From: an uncultured Kiloniellales bacterium | GTDB lineage: Bacteria > Pseudomonadota > Alphaproteobacteria > Kiloniellales > JAKSDN01 | Reading direction: 5' to 3' | Assembly: GCA_947258885.1 (NCBI GenBank) | Contig: CAMYKD010000007.1 | Coordinates: 1-61,235, forward strand | Length of the DNA: 61,235 nucleotides | Shown here: positions 45,249 to 53,833 of the stretch, one piece after another | Layout of the letters: each line of letters starts with the position of its first letter | How positions within the stretch are numbered: the first letter of the stretch is position 1 | Translations under genes and position numbers: made by a program | The notes under the pieces: generated by a model | Database searches by the model: none | Told to the model about the DNA's origin: nothing | What the model saw: only the letters and a program-made list of their open reading frames with translations

Positions 45249-45283
45249 CATGCTGATCGTAATCCAATCACAGGGAGGTAGAT

Positions 45284-46285
45284 ATGCGTTTCCTGACCGC
45301 CGCCGCAGCCGCCGCGGTACTCGCCTTCACGGTCAATCCCGTTCTCGCGTCCTGCGAGGACGGCGAGATCGTCATCAAGTTCAGCCACGTCACCAATTCC
45401 GACAAGCATCCGAAAGGCATCGCCGCTTCGCTCCTGCAGAAGCGCGTGAACGAGGAGATGAACGGCAAGGCCTGCATGGAGGTCTTCCCGAACTCCCAGC
45501 TCTACAACGACGACCAGGTGCTCGAGGCGATGCTGGCGGGCGACGTCCAGATGGCCGCGCCCTCGCTGTCGAAGTTCGAGAAGTTCACCAAGAAGTTCCG
45601 CCTCTTCGACCTGCCGTTCATGTTCGACGACGTGGCTGCCGTCGACCGCTTCCAGACCTCCGCGGACGGGCAGAAACTGCATAATTCGATGAGGCGTCGC
45701 GGCCTGCAGGGCCTCGCCTTCTGGCATAACGGCATGAAGCAGATCTCGGCCAAGAAACCGCTGATCGTGCCGGCCGATGCCGCGGGCCTCAAGTTTCGTG
45801 TCCAACCATCCGACGTGCTCGTCGCGCAGATGGAAGCCTTGAAGGCCAACCCGCAGAAAATGGCCTTCTCCGAGGTCTACGGCGCGCTGCAGACCGGTGT
45901 CGTCGACGGACAGGAGAACACCTGGTCCAACATCTACGGCAAGAAGTTCTTCGAGGTGCAGGACGGCGTCACGGAGTCCAATCACGGTATCATCGACTAT
46001 CTAGTTGTGACCTCCACCGAATGGTGGGGCGGGCTGTCGGATGACGTGCGCGGCCAGCTCCAGACCATCGTCGACGAGGTGACCGCAACCCGCAACGCCG
46101 AGTCGACCCGGGTGAACGAGGAGGCGAAGGCGGCCATCATCGCCGCGGGTGGCGTAGTGCGCACGCTGACGTCCGAGCAGCGGGCCGCGTGGGTCAAGGC
46201 GATGAAGCCCGTCTGGGCCAAGTTCGAGAAGGACATCGGCACCGACTTGATCTCCGCCGCACAGGCCGCAAACGCAACGAACTGA
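45284..46285 (+). CDS. TRAP transporter substrate-binding protein (DctP family), first copy
   Basis: The 333-residue protein has a signal peptide (about 22 residues, cleavage near VLASC). The DctP fold follows, with KFSHVTNSDKHPKG, the carboxylate-anchoring Arg in KFRVQPSDVL and the QENTWSNIYGKKFFEVQ segment. It captures an organic acid in the periplasm for sodium- or proton-driven import by DctQM. The ATG at 45284 has a GGGAGG site. The ligand is not predictable; the divergent DauA-like gene suggests an amino- or oxo-acid. Confidence 0.92.
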   Translation: MRFLTAAAAAAVLAFTVNPVLASCEDGEIVIKFSHVTNSDKHPKGIAASLLQKRVNEEMNGKACMEVFPNSQLYNDDQVLEAMLAGDVQMAAPSLSKFEKFTKKFRLFDLPFMFDDVAAVDRFQTSADGQKLHNSMRRRGLQGLAFWHNGMKQISAKKPLIVPADAAGLKFRVQPSDVLVAQMEALKANPQKMAFSEVYGALQTGVVDGQENTWSNIYGKKFFEVQDGVTESNHGIIDYLVVTSTEWWGGLSDDVRGQLQTIVDEVTATRNAESTRVNEEAKAAIIAAGGVVRTLTSEQRAAWVKAMKPVWAKFEKDIGTDLISAAQAANATN

Positions 46286-46302
46286 GGATTTCCGCGGAAC
46301 TT

Positions 46303-46332
46303 CGGCGCGGCCCGGTCAACCGGGCCGCGCCG
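46303..46332 (+). promoter_or_regulatory. Strong hairpin between dctP and dctQ
   Basis: A perfect 13-bp GC stem (46303-46315 with 46320-46332) closes a TCAA tetraloop 17 bp after the dctP stop. No T-run follows. It probably protects the binding-protein message or slows transcription, giving more binding protein than membrane subunits. Confidence 0.7.
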
Positions 46333-46366
46333 TCCTGTAGGGTGAATCTCGGGCAGGAGGGGGGCT

Positions 46367-47020
46367 ATGCACTTCGAGCCGAAAACGACGCTCGGGCGCG
46401 CGATCAACGAAATCGAAGAGACGCTGATCGCGGTCATTCTCGGCCTCATGACGATGATCACCTTCGCCAACGTCGTCGCGCGCTACGTATTCAACGCCAA
46501 TATTCTCTGGGCCTTGGAGACGACCGTCTTTCTGTTCGCCTGGCTCGTCCTGATCGGCGCGTCCTATTGCGTCAAGGCCCGCGCTCATCTAGGCGTCGAC
46601 GTGGTCCTCAACATGGTGCAACCCGGGTTGCGGCGTCTCTTGGCATTCATCGCCGTGGGCGCCTGCCTCGTCTTCAGCGTATTGCTGATGATCGGCGCCT
46701 GGAATTACTGGGCGCCCTTCGCCGCCCTGCCGATGCTGGACGGGACCCTGAAGGACCAGGCGTGGTACGAGGTCAACGACATTCCGATGCTCGACTTCCT
46801 GCGCTTCATCGAAGGCCCGATGAACCAGGGCGAGGCCTATGAGAAGCTGCCGCGCTTCATCCCCTATGCCGCCTTGCCGATCGGGCTGTTCCTGCTGACG
46901 TTCCGCTTTCTGCAGGCGGCCTGGAGAGTGATCACAGGCGAGATCGACTCCATCATCTCCGGTCACGAGGCCGAGGATCTCGTCGAGGAAGCCGCCGCCA
47001 AGGCGGACAAGGAGGGCTGA
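46367..47020 (+). CDS. TRAP transporter small permease (DctQ family)
   Basis: The 217-residue protein has four membrane helices. The DctQ pattern FANVVARYVFNANILWALETT (about 42-62) and the conserved ARAHLGVDVVLN loop are present. A periplasmic segment between helices 3 and 4 is longer than usual. It has a GGAGGGGGG ribosome site and lies 3 bp before the large permease gene. Confidence 0.92.
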   Translation: MHFEPKTTLGRAINEIEETLIAVILGLMTMITFANVVARYVFNANILWALETTVFLFAWLVLIGASYCVKARAHLGVDVVLNMVQPGLRRLLAFIAVGACLVFSVLLMIGAWNYWAPFAALPMLDGTLKDQAWYEVNDIPMLDFLRFIEGPMNQGEAYEKLPRFIPYAALPIGLFLLTFRFLQAAWRVITGEIDSIISGHEAEDLVEEAAAKADKEG

Positions 47021-47023
47021 CCC

Positions 47024-48397
47024 ATGGATGTCGTCTTCCTCTTCGCGATGGTGGTCGGTCTTCTGCTGATCGGCGTTCCGATCGCCGTGTCGCTGGGTCT
47101 CAGCTCGATCATCTTCCTGCTGGTCTTTTCCGACAGCTCGCTCGGGTCGATCGCGCAGACCCTGTTCAACGCCTTTGCGGGGCATTTCACGCTGCTCGCG
47201 ATCCCATTCTTCATCCTGGCCTCGACCTTCATGTCGACGGGCGGCGTCGCCCGGCGGATCATCCGCTTTTCCATCGCCTGCGTCGGCCACTTCCAGGGCG
47301 GACTCGCCATCGCCGGCGTATTCGCATGCATGATGTTTGCGGCGCTCTCGGGCTCGTCGCCCGCCACCGTGGTCGCGATCGGCACCATTGTCATCGCCGG
47401 CATGCGCCAGGTCGGCTACACCAAGGACTTCGCCGCGGGCGTGATCTGCAACGCCGGCACGCTCGGCATCCTGATTCCGCCCTCGATCGTGATGGTGGTC
47501 TACGCCTCGGCCGTGGACGTGTCGGTCGGCCGAATGTTTCTGGCCGGTATCATCCCCGGTTTACTGGCCGGCCTGATGCTGATGGTGGGCATCTATGTGG
47601 CGGCGAAGGTCCGCAATCTGCCGGCGCAGGACTGGGCCGGCTGGGGCGAGGTCCTGGCGGCGGCCCGCGATTCGGCCTGGGGGCTGTTCCTGATCGTCAT
47701 CATCCTCGGCGGCATCTATGGCGGCATCTTTACGCCAACCGAGGCGGCGGCGGTCGCCGCTGTCTATGCCTTCTTTATCGCCAACTTCGTCTACAAGGAC
47801 ATGGGCCCGCTCAAGGGCGAAGGCGATCAGCGCCGCAGCTTCCGCTCGTATCCCCAGAGCGTGATCACCGTCTTCTTCCATCCGGACACGAAGCGGTCCT
47901 TGTTCGAGGCCGGCAAGACTACGATCATGCTCTTGTTCATCATCGCCAATGCGTTGATCCTGAAGCATGTCCTGACCGAAGAGCAGATCCCCCAGACGAT
48001 CGCAGGTGCCATGCTCGACGCCGGATTCGGACCGATCATGTTCCTGGTCATCGTCAACCTGATCCTGCTGATCGGCGGCCAGTTCATGGAGCCCTCCGGC
48101 CTTATCGTCATCGTCGCGCCCTTGGTGTTCCCGATTGCCATCAGCCTCGGCATCGATCCGATTCATCTGGGCATCATAATGGTCGTGAACATGGAGATCG
48201 GCATGATTACCCCGCCGGTGGGCCTGAACCTCTTCGTCACCTCGGGCGTCGCAGGCATGTCCATGATCCGCGTGGTCAGGGCCGCCTTGCCGTGGCTCGG
48301 GATCCTGTTCGTGTTCCTCATCATGGTGACCTACATTCCCTGGCTGTCGACCGTCGTGCCGACGGCGCTGATGGGCCCGGAGATCATTGTGAAGTGA
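47024..48397 (+). CDS. TRAP transporter large permease (DctM family)
   Basis: The 457-residue protein has about eleven to thirteen hydrophobic segments. The DctM signatures ALSGSSPATVVAIGTIVIAGM and GTLGILIPPSIVMVVYAS are clear, with NMEIGMITPPVGLNLFV near the C terminus. It forms the cation-coupled elevator that moves the substrate. A soluble loop (about 262-295) is a little longer than usual. Confidence 0.95.
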   Translation: MDVVFLFAMVVGLLLIGVPIAVSLGLSSIIFLLVFSDSSLGSIAQTLFNAFAGHFTLLAIPFFILASTFMSTGGVARRIIRFSIACVGHFQGGLAIAGVFACMMFAALSGSSPATVVAIGTIVIAGMRQVGYTKDFAAGVICNAGTLGILIPPSIVMVVYASAVDVSVGRMFLAGIIPGLLAGLMLMVGIYVAAKVRNLPAQDWAGWGEVLAAARDSAWGLFLIVIILGGIYGGIFTPTEAAAVAAVYAFFIANFVYKDMGPLKGEGDQRRSFRSYPQSVITVFFHPDTKRSLFEAGKTTIMLLFIIANALILKHVLTEEQIPQTIAGAMLDAGFGPIMFLVIVNLILLIGGQFMEPSGLIVIVAPLVFPIAISLGIDPIHLGIIMVVNMEIGMITPPVGLNLFVTSGVAGMSMIRVVRAALPWLGILFVFLIMVTYIPWLSTVVPTALMGPEIIVK

Positions 48398-48434
48398 CCT
48401 GGAATCGCAAAGTGCAAACTCTGCGGAGGCACAA

Positions 48435-49481
48435 GTGAACCGAATTCGAGGGAAATATCGTAGGCAGAAGGGTTGGCAGCTCTTCGGGCTTGCCCTTTGT
48501 GGATGGTTCCTTTGCACGATTGTCGCTGGATTTCCGATTGCGGTGGAAAGCGCAGAACCGATCCTGATCCGTTTCTCGCATGTTGTCAGCGAGAGCTCGC
48601 CAAAGGGCATTGGCGCCAAGCGATTCAAGGAACTGGTTGAGCAACGGCTCGCGGGCAAGGTGCGGGTGGAGGTCTATCCGGGTGCAAGCCGTTACGATGA
48701 CGATCGTGCGATACTCGCGCTGCTGCTCGGCGATCTCGAACTGGCGGCACCGTCCCTTTCCAAGTTCAGACCCGTTTCGAAGAGATTGCAGATTTTCGAC
48801 ATTCCCTTCCTGTTCCAGGACCTGGACCACTTGAAGCGTTTCCAAGAGAGCACGTCCGGCAAACAGGTTCTCAAGTCGATGGAGGCCCGTGGTATCACGG
48901 GCTTGGCCTACTGGGACAACGGCCCACGTGTCATTGCGACCGCCCGACCCGCCAGGCTGCCCAGTGATCTGAAGGGGGCCGTTTTCCGAATTGAACCCTC
49001 CGACGTTACCGCCGCGCAATACCGGCAGCTCGATGTCGTGCCGCTCGCTATGCCGTTCAGCCGCGCGCGAGACGCCGCGATCACGGGGCTTGTCAATGGC
49101 CAGGAGAACGCGTGGTCGAACATCGCTTCGAAAAGGCTTCAAGATCACCTCCCTCACCTGATCGAACTCGAACACACGTTTCTTAGCTACATGTTGGTCA
49201 CGCGCGCGTCCTTTTGGAACGACCTCCCTGCGGACGTGCGCCGCGAGTTGGAGAATATCGTGGCCGAGGTGACGGCGGAGGTGAACAGGCTCGCGCTTGA
49301 GAAGAATGCTGCGGCGCGCGCCGCGATCGCGGCGAGCGGCAAGGCACGAATTGCCAAACCAAGCTCTGAGCAGAAGTCGGCTTGGCAGGCGGCATTGGCG
49401 CCGGTTAGAGAGGAATTTGCCGACATGATCGGTCGCAGCCTCATCGAGGAAGCGGTCAAGAGTGCCACACCATCGAACTAG
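48435..49481 (+). CDS. TRAP transporter substrate-binding protein (DctP family), second divergent copy
   Basis: The 348-residue protein starts with GTG at 48435 after a GGAGGC site. It has a signal segment (LFGLALCGWFLCTIVAGF) and the DctP fold with RFSHVVSESSPKG, FRIEPSDVT and NGQENAWSNIASKRL. It is a paralogue of the first binding protein in the same operon but clearly divergent, and it uses less GC-rich codons than its neighbours. It may widen the substrate range of the single DctQM pair, or it may belong to a permease elsewhere. Confidence 0.9.
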   Translation: MNRIRGKYRRQKGWQLFGLALCGWFLCTIVAGFPIAVESAEPILIRFSHVVSESSPKGIGAKRFKELVEQRLAGKVRVEVYPGASRYDDDRAILALLLGDLELAAPSLSKFRPVSKRLQIFDIPFLFQDLDHLKRFQESTSGKQVLKSMEARGITGLAYWDNGPRVIATARPARLPSDLKGAVFRIEPSDVTAAQYRQLDVVPLAMPFSRARDAAITGLVNGQENAWSNIASKRLQDHLPHLIELEHTFLSYMLVTRASFWNDLPADVRRELENIVAEVTAEVNRLALEKNAAARAAIAASGKARIAKPSSEQKSAWQAALAPVREEFADMIGRSLIEEAVKSATPSN

Positions 49482-49491
49482 GTCCGCGCAG

Positions 49492-49854
49492 TGTGAGGTG
49501 CTCGAGCGCGCCTTCGACGCCCGCGTGATCCCCTTGGTCGCCTATACCGACCCCGAGGTCGCCTGGGCCGGCGCTACCGAAGACGAGGCCAAGGGCTTGA
49601 AGGTCGGCAAGGGCGTCTTCCCTTGGGCGGCCTCGGTGTGGTTTCGGTTATTGGGCCGGAACGAGGCCATGACCAAGGTGCCGTTCGACGCGCAGACGGA
49701 TCGCGTGATCGGCGCCGGCATCGTCGGCCCGAATGCCGGCGACTTGATCGCCGAGGCGGCCGTAGCCATCGAGGTGAGCCGCGAGGCGACCGACATCGGC
49801 CATACCATCCACCCCCTCCCGGCCCTCTCGGAAAGCGCCGACTTCGCCGCCTAG
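49492..49854 (+). pseudogene. Remnant of dihydrolipoamide dehydrogenase (C-terminal domain only)
   Basis: The frame corresponds only to the C-terminal dimerisation domain of Lpd (RVIPLVAYTDPEVAWAGATE through GAGIVGPNAGDLIAEAAVAIE). The FAD- and NAD-binding two thirds are missing; their place is taken by the second TRAP binding-protein gene, which ends at 49481. The active-site H-P-T-L-x-E motif is degraded to LPALSE, with the catalytic His replaced by Leu. There is no plausible own start or ribosome site. I read it as a decaying fragment left by a rearrangement. Confidence 0.8.
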
Positions 49855-49908
49855 ATGTCCCAGGAAACCATTACCGACCTCATGCCACCCAAGAGAAAGA
49901 GCTAGCTC

Positions 49909-50337
49909 ATGTACAAGAAGATTCTGTTGAGCATCGACCTCAATGACGAAACGTCGTGGACCGCAACATTGGAGACGGCCCTGGTTATGTGCCGCACCTT
50001 CGATGCCTCCCTTCACCTGGTCCATGTCCTTGCGGGAGTGCCCGACGCGGTGGCCCAACTGTACCTTCCGGATGACAGTAAGGAAAAACTCGTCAAAGAA
50101 TTCACCAAGATGATGGATGCTTTCATTGACGAGAATATTCCCAAAGAGCACGAAGCCTCCGTTCACCTCAGCAGGGGGAGCATCTACGCGGGTATCCTTG
50201 AAACGGCCAAGAAAGTGGATGCCAACCTCATCATCATCGGCGCCCACCGCCCGACGATGGGCGATTTTCTGCTTGGCCCCAATGCCGCGCGTGTCGTTCG
50301 TCACGCTGAATGCTCGGTCTTGGTCGTGAGGAGTTGA
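49909..50337 (+). CDS. UspA-family universal stress protein
   Basis: The 142-residue single-domain protein has the Usp fold, with N-terminal KKILLSIDLND and C-terminal LIIIGAHRPTMGDFLLGPNAARVVRHAECSVLVV. The glycine-rich ATP-binding loop is only partly conserved. Usp proteins accumulate under starvation or stress, and their biochemistry varies. The gene stands alone between the lpd remnant and the Liv-type operon and has somewhat lower GC than the surrounding DNA. Confidence 0.92.
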   Translation: MYKKILLSIDLNDETSWTATLETALVMCRTFDASLHLVHVLAGVPDAVAQLYLPDDSKEKLVKEFTKMMDAFIDENIPKEHEASVHLSRGSIYAGILETAKKVDANLIIIGAHRPTMGDFLLGPNAARVVRHAECSVLVVRS

Positions 50338-50405
50338 CGACAAGAACGCCTGCCCGCCGCTGCCGCACCTGGCGCGACCCAGTTTTGCGGTCCTTCGTTC
50401 CGGGC

Positions 50406-50433
50406 TTGCGCCATGGCGACAGGTCGCTATGAT
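50406..50433 (+). promoter_or_regulatory. Candidate sigma-70 promoter of the Liv-type operon
   Basis: TTGCGC (50406-50411) and TATGAT (50428-50433) are spaced by 16 bp, about 75 bp upstream of the binding-protein start. The -10 matches five of six consensus bases. This is a weak assignment because alphaproteobacterial promoters are loosely conserved. Confidence 0.35.
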
Positions 50434-50507
50434 CCCGGGCCTAACCTGTGGCCGATACCGACCGGGCCGCGGACAAAGAACACGGTAGAGCAGGAGGACA
50501 GAAGCCC

Positions 50508-51755
50508 ATGAAATACATCAATAAGTTCGCCGGGATGGCACTCGGGATGGCCGCGCTTTCAGTGGCCGCCGCGGCGCCAGCCTCGGCCAAGGTCGAAGGC
50601 GACACCATCGTCCTCGGCTCCGCCATCTCGCTGACCGGCAAGTACTCGACCAACGGCGTCCACGCCCAGAACGGCTACGAGCTGGCGGTCAAGCGGATCA
50701 ACGAGATGGGCGGCGTCAAGGTCGGCGGCAAGTCGTACAAGCTCAAGGTCGTCTACTACGACGACGAATCGACCCCGGCCCGCGGCGCCCAGCTGGCCGA
50801 GCGCCTGATCAAGCAGGACGGCGTCAAATACATGCTTGGACCGTACAGCTCCGGCATGACGAAGGCGATCGCGCCGGTATCCGAGAAATACCGGATTCCG
50901 ATGGTCGAGGCCGAAGGCGCCTCGCGCTCGCTCTTCACCCAGGGGTACAAGTACCTCTTCGCCGTGCTCTCGACGTCGGAGCAGTATCTGGCGAGCTCGA
51001 TCGGGCTGGCGGCCGAAATCGCCGAAAAGAACGGCAAGAAGCCGTCCGAGGTCAAGGTCGCCTTGGCGTTCGAGAACGACCCCTTCTCGCAGGACGTGCG
51101 GGCGGGCGTGCTGGACGACGCCAAGAAATACAACATGAAGATCGTCATCGACGACAAGCTGCCGCGCGACCTCTCCGACATGTCGACGACATTGACCAAG
51201 GTCCGCGCGGTCAAGCCGGATCTGCTGGTGGTTTCCGGTCACTCCAAGGGTGCGGCCACGGCGGCGCGTCAACTCAAGGACATGCAGATCGACGTGCCGA
51301 TGGTGGCGATCACCCACTGCGAAGCGGCGGATATCATCGGCAAGTATGGCGCCGAGTCGACCGAGGGCATCCTGTGCCCGACGCAGTGGGCCGAGACGCT
51401 GTCCTATGAGGACAACTATTTCGGCACCGCCGCGGAGTTCGACGCACTCTTCAAGAAGACCTATCCGACCTACAACACCGTGCCCTATCAGGCGGCCCAG
51501 GCTTCGGCCGCGGTGCTGGTTTGGAAGGACGCGTTCGAGCGTGCGAATACCTTCGATCCCGACAAGGTCCGCGACGCCATCGCGGCGACCGACATGCAGA
51601 CCTTCTACGGCGGCATCAAGTTCGCGGCGGAAGGCAACAACATCGCCAAGCCGATGGTGCTGCGCCAGATCCAGGACGGCGGCTACAATGTGGTCGCGCC
51701 GTCGAAATGGGCGTCTTCGGAAGTCCGCTGGCCGCGCAAGCCCCCGATGAACTGA
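50508..51755 (+). CDS. Liv-type ABC transporter substrate-binding protein
   Basis: The 415-residue protein has a signal peptide (about 25 residues, cleaved after ASA). The periplasmic binding fold of the branched-chain amino acid class follows (IVLGSAISLTGKYSTNG, YDDESTPARGAQLAERLI, YMLGPYSSGMTKAIAPV). Relatives bind leucine-type amino acids but also aromatic acids, amides and urea, so the ligand is open. The start at 50508 has a CAGGAGG site. It leads an operon with two permeases and two ATPases, upstream of coxG-like and aorABC genes. Confidence 0.9.
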   Translation: MKYINKFAGMALGMAALSVAAAAPASAKVEGDTIVLGSAISLTGKYSTNGVHAQNGYELAVKRINEMGGVKVGGKSYKLKVVYYDDESTPARGAQLAERLIKQDGVKYMLGPYSSGMTKAIAPVSEKYRIPMVEAEGASRSLFTQGYKYLFAVLSTSEQYLASSIGLAAEIAEKNGKKPSEVKVALAFENDPFSQDVRAGVLDDAKKYNMKIVIDDKLPRDLSDMSTTLTKVRAVKPDLLVVSGHSKGAATAARQLKDMQIDVPMVAITHCEAADIIGKYGAESTEGILCPTQWAETLSYEDNYFGTAAEFDALFKKTYPTYNTVPYQAAQASAAVLVWKDAFERANTFDPDKVRDAIAATDMQTFYGGIKFAAEGNNIAKPMVLRQIQDGGYNVVAPSKWASSEVRWPRKPPMN

Positions 51756-51809
51756 TCGCGATGTGCCAGCGCCTCTATCGACAGGCGCCGGAAATACCTT
51801 TCTCGGCAG

Positions 51810-51838
51810 CGTCCGCCCCGTCTCCGGTGGGGCGGACG
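51810..51838 (+). promoter_or_regulatory. Hairpin between the Liv-type binding-protein and permease genes
   Basis: A perfect 10-bp stem (51810-51819 with 51829-51838) closes a 9-nt loop, 55 bp after the binding-protein stop. Only two T residues follow, so it is probably a message-stabilising or partial-termination element. Confidence 0.65.
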
Positions 51839-51881
51839 TTAGCCATGCCAAGCCTGGACCCGGCATCGGATAGGAGCGAAC

Positions 51882-52784
51882 ATGCTCTCCAATTTCCAAC
51901 TCCTCGTCGATTTTCCGGCTACCAATGTCCAGCTTTTGCTGGACGGATTGATGATCGGCGGAATCTTCGCGCTCGCGGCCTACGGGTTGGCGCTGGTCTG
52001 GGGCGTGATGAACGTCAAGAACCTGGCGCAGGGCGAATTCGTCATCATGGGCGGCTACATCGCCTTCTTCATGTACAGGGATCTGGGCATCAATCCGCTC
52101 TGGGCCCTGCCGGTGGCTGGCATTGTCATGTTCGGAATCGGCTGGCTTCTTTATGGACTCGTCATTCGCTGGGTGATCGGCCGTGACCTGTTCACCTCGC
52201 TGCTCGCCACATTTGGCATGGCCATCGTCATTTCGCAGCTCCTCAACCTTGTCTTCGGGCCCGATGTTCAGACAGCCAATTCAGGGCTGGGAACGAGGCT
52301 TTTCCTCGGCAGTGTGACCATTCAGGAAATCCGGGTCGTATCCCTCGTCGTTGCCGGCGGTCTGGCGCTCATGGTGATCCTGTTCATGAAGAACAGCCGC
52401 ATGGGCCAGGCGATCAGGGCCACGGCCCAGGACCCGCGGGCGGCCAAGATCATGGGTATCGATACCGATCGGGTCTATGCCTTCACCTATTCGCTGAACG
52501 CCGCGATCTGTGGCGTGGCTGGCGTGCTCATCTCGATGATCTGGGTCATCCAGCCCTTCTACGGAATCGCGCACTCTATCCGGTCCTTCGTCATCGTCGT
52601 GGCGGCCGGCCTCGGAAACCTGCCGGGCGTCATCGTCTCCGCGCTGGGCCTCGGCGTACTGGAGCAATACGGCGGCTTCGGTTTCGGCACCGAATTCCAG
52701 CAGGCGATCGTCGTCGGCCTGTTGGTCCTGGTGCTCGTCATTCGCCAGATCATGCAGGCACGGCACAGGCAGGTGGTGCAATGA
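51882..52784 (+). CDS. Liv-type ABC transporter permease (LivH-like)
   Basis: The 300-residue permease has about eight helices and LivH-type segments: YGLALVWGVMNVKNLAQGEFVIMGGYIA, RATAQDPRAAKIMGIDTDRVY and VVVAAGLGNLPGVIVSALGLG. It has a TAGGAG ribosome site and overlaps the next permease by 4 bp. It is one half of the membrane channel. Confidence 0.93.
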   Translation: MLSNFQLLVDFPATNVQLLLDGLMIGGIFALAAYGLALVWGVMNVKNLAQGEFVIMGGYIAFFMYRDLGINPLWALPVAGIVMFGIGWLLYGLVIRWVIGRDLFTSLLATFGMAIVISQLLNLVFGPDVQTANSGLGTRLFLGSVTIQEIRVVSLVVAGGLALMVILFMKNSRMGQAIRATAQDPRAAKIMGIDTDRVYAFTYSLNAAICGVAGVLISMIWVIQPFYGIAHSIRSFVIVVAAGLGNLPGVIVSALGLGVLEQYGGFGFGTEFQQAIVVGLLVLVLVIRQIMQARHRQVVQ

Positions 52785-53833
52785 GCATAAGCCGGAGAAC
52801 CCTCGGCCTTTACGGCGGCATCGCCATTGCGTCGCTCGTCGCGCCGTTCGTCTTCGACACTTACATCTCGCAGCTGACGGTCCTGTGGGTGATGGTGCTC
52901 TTCGCCATTACCTGGGACGCCATGGGCGGCCAGATGGGCTACAACTCGCTGGGCAATATCTTCTTTTTCGGCGCCGGCATGTACATCAGTGCCGTGGTGC
53001 AGATCGGCCTGCATTACGATGTCGCCCAATACACGGCCGCCTATGGCGCCATCAAGGTGGACTTCACGCAGGCTCAGTATCACGTCGGCCTGGTGCTGGG
53101 AACAATCGTGGCGGCGCTCGGATCTGTCGTGCTGGCGGTGGTGTTGAGCTGGGTCGTGTTCGGCTTGCGTGGGCCCTATTTCGCGATCGGCACGCTCGGC
53201 ATCGCGCTGGCGGCGGGCGAGCTCGTCGGTGCATGGGAGTACGTCGGCGCGGGCAGCGGGATCTCGCTTCCCGTGTTTCCGGGCGAACCGGAGGTGGGCG
53301 AACGGTTCTTCTATTTCGCTTTCTTCATTGCCGCCGTGCTGTCGTTCTTCTTCTTCCGCTGGCTATACGGCACCCGCTTCGGGCTGGCGATCAACGCGAT
53401 CCGCGACGACGAGGAAAAGGCCGAGGCCATGGGAATCCGCACCATGCGCTACAAAACCATCACCTGGGCTTTATCGGCCTTCTTCCTCGGTATCTGCGGC
53501 TCGCTGTTCGGCAATTACAACATCTTCATCGAGCCGCTGGAGGTCGCCTTCGCCACGGTGGTGTTCGGCATACCCATGGTCGTCATGGCATTGCTGGGCG
53601 GCAAGGGCACGCTCTGGGGCCCGGTTATCGGCGCCATTCTGTACCATGTCATCAAGGAAGCGACCTGGAAGTATTTCCTTGGCTGGCAGTGGGTCGCGCT
53701 CGGTCTTCTGATCGTCGTCACCGTTGTCTTCTTCCAGCAGGGCATCATGGGCTGGGCCCAGGACAAATGGCCCGAGCTGTTCGGCATCGAAGTCGAAGAG
53801 GACTCCGCGGAAGGCGACCGGGAGGCGGCGTGA
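52781..53833 (+). CDS. Liv-type ABC transporter permease (LivM-like)
   Basis: The 350-residue permease has about ten helices. The LivM segments MGYNSLGNIFFFGAGMY, GLRGPYFAIGTLGIALA and AINAIRDDEEKAEAMGI are present, and it ends with an acidic C-terminal tail. It overlaps the upstream permease by 4 bp and the ATPase start by one base. Confidence 0.93.
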   Translation: MSISRRTLGLYGGIAIASLVAPFVFDTYISQLTVLWVMVLFAITWDAMGGQMGYNSLGNIFFFGAGMYISAVVQIGLHYDVAQYTAAYGAIKVDFTQAQYHVGLVLGTIVAALGSVVLAVVLSWVVFGLRGPYFAIGTLGIALAAGELVGAWEYVGAGSGISLPVFPGEPEVGERFFYFAFFIAAVLSFFFFRWLYGTRFGLAINAIRDDEEKAEAMGIRTMRYKTITWALSAFFLGICGSLFGNYNIFIEPLEVAFATVVFGIPMVVMALLGGKGTLWGPVIGAILYHVIKEATWKYFLGWQWVALGLLIVVTVVFFQQGIMGWAQDKWPELFGIEVEEDSAEGDREAA

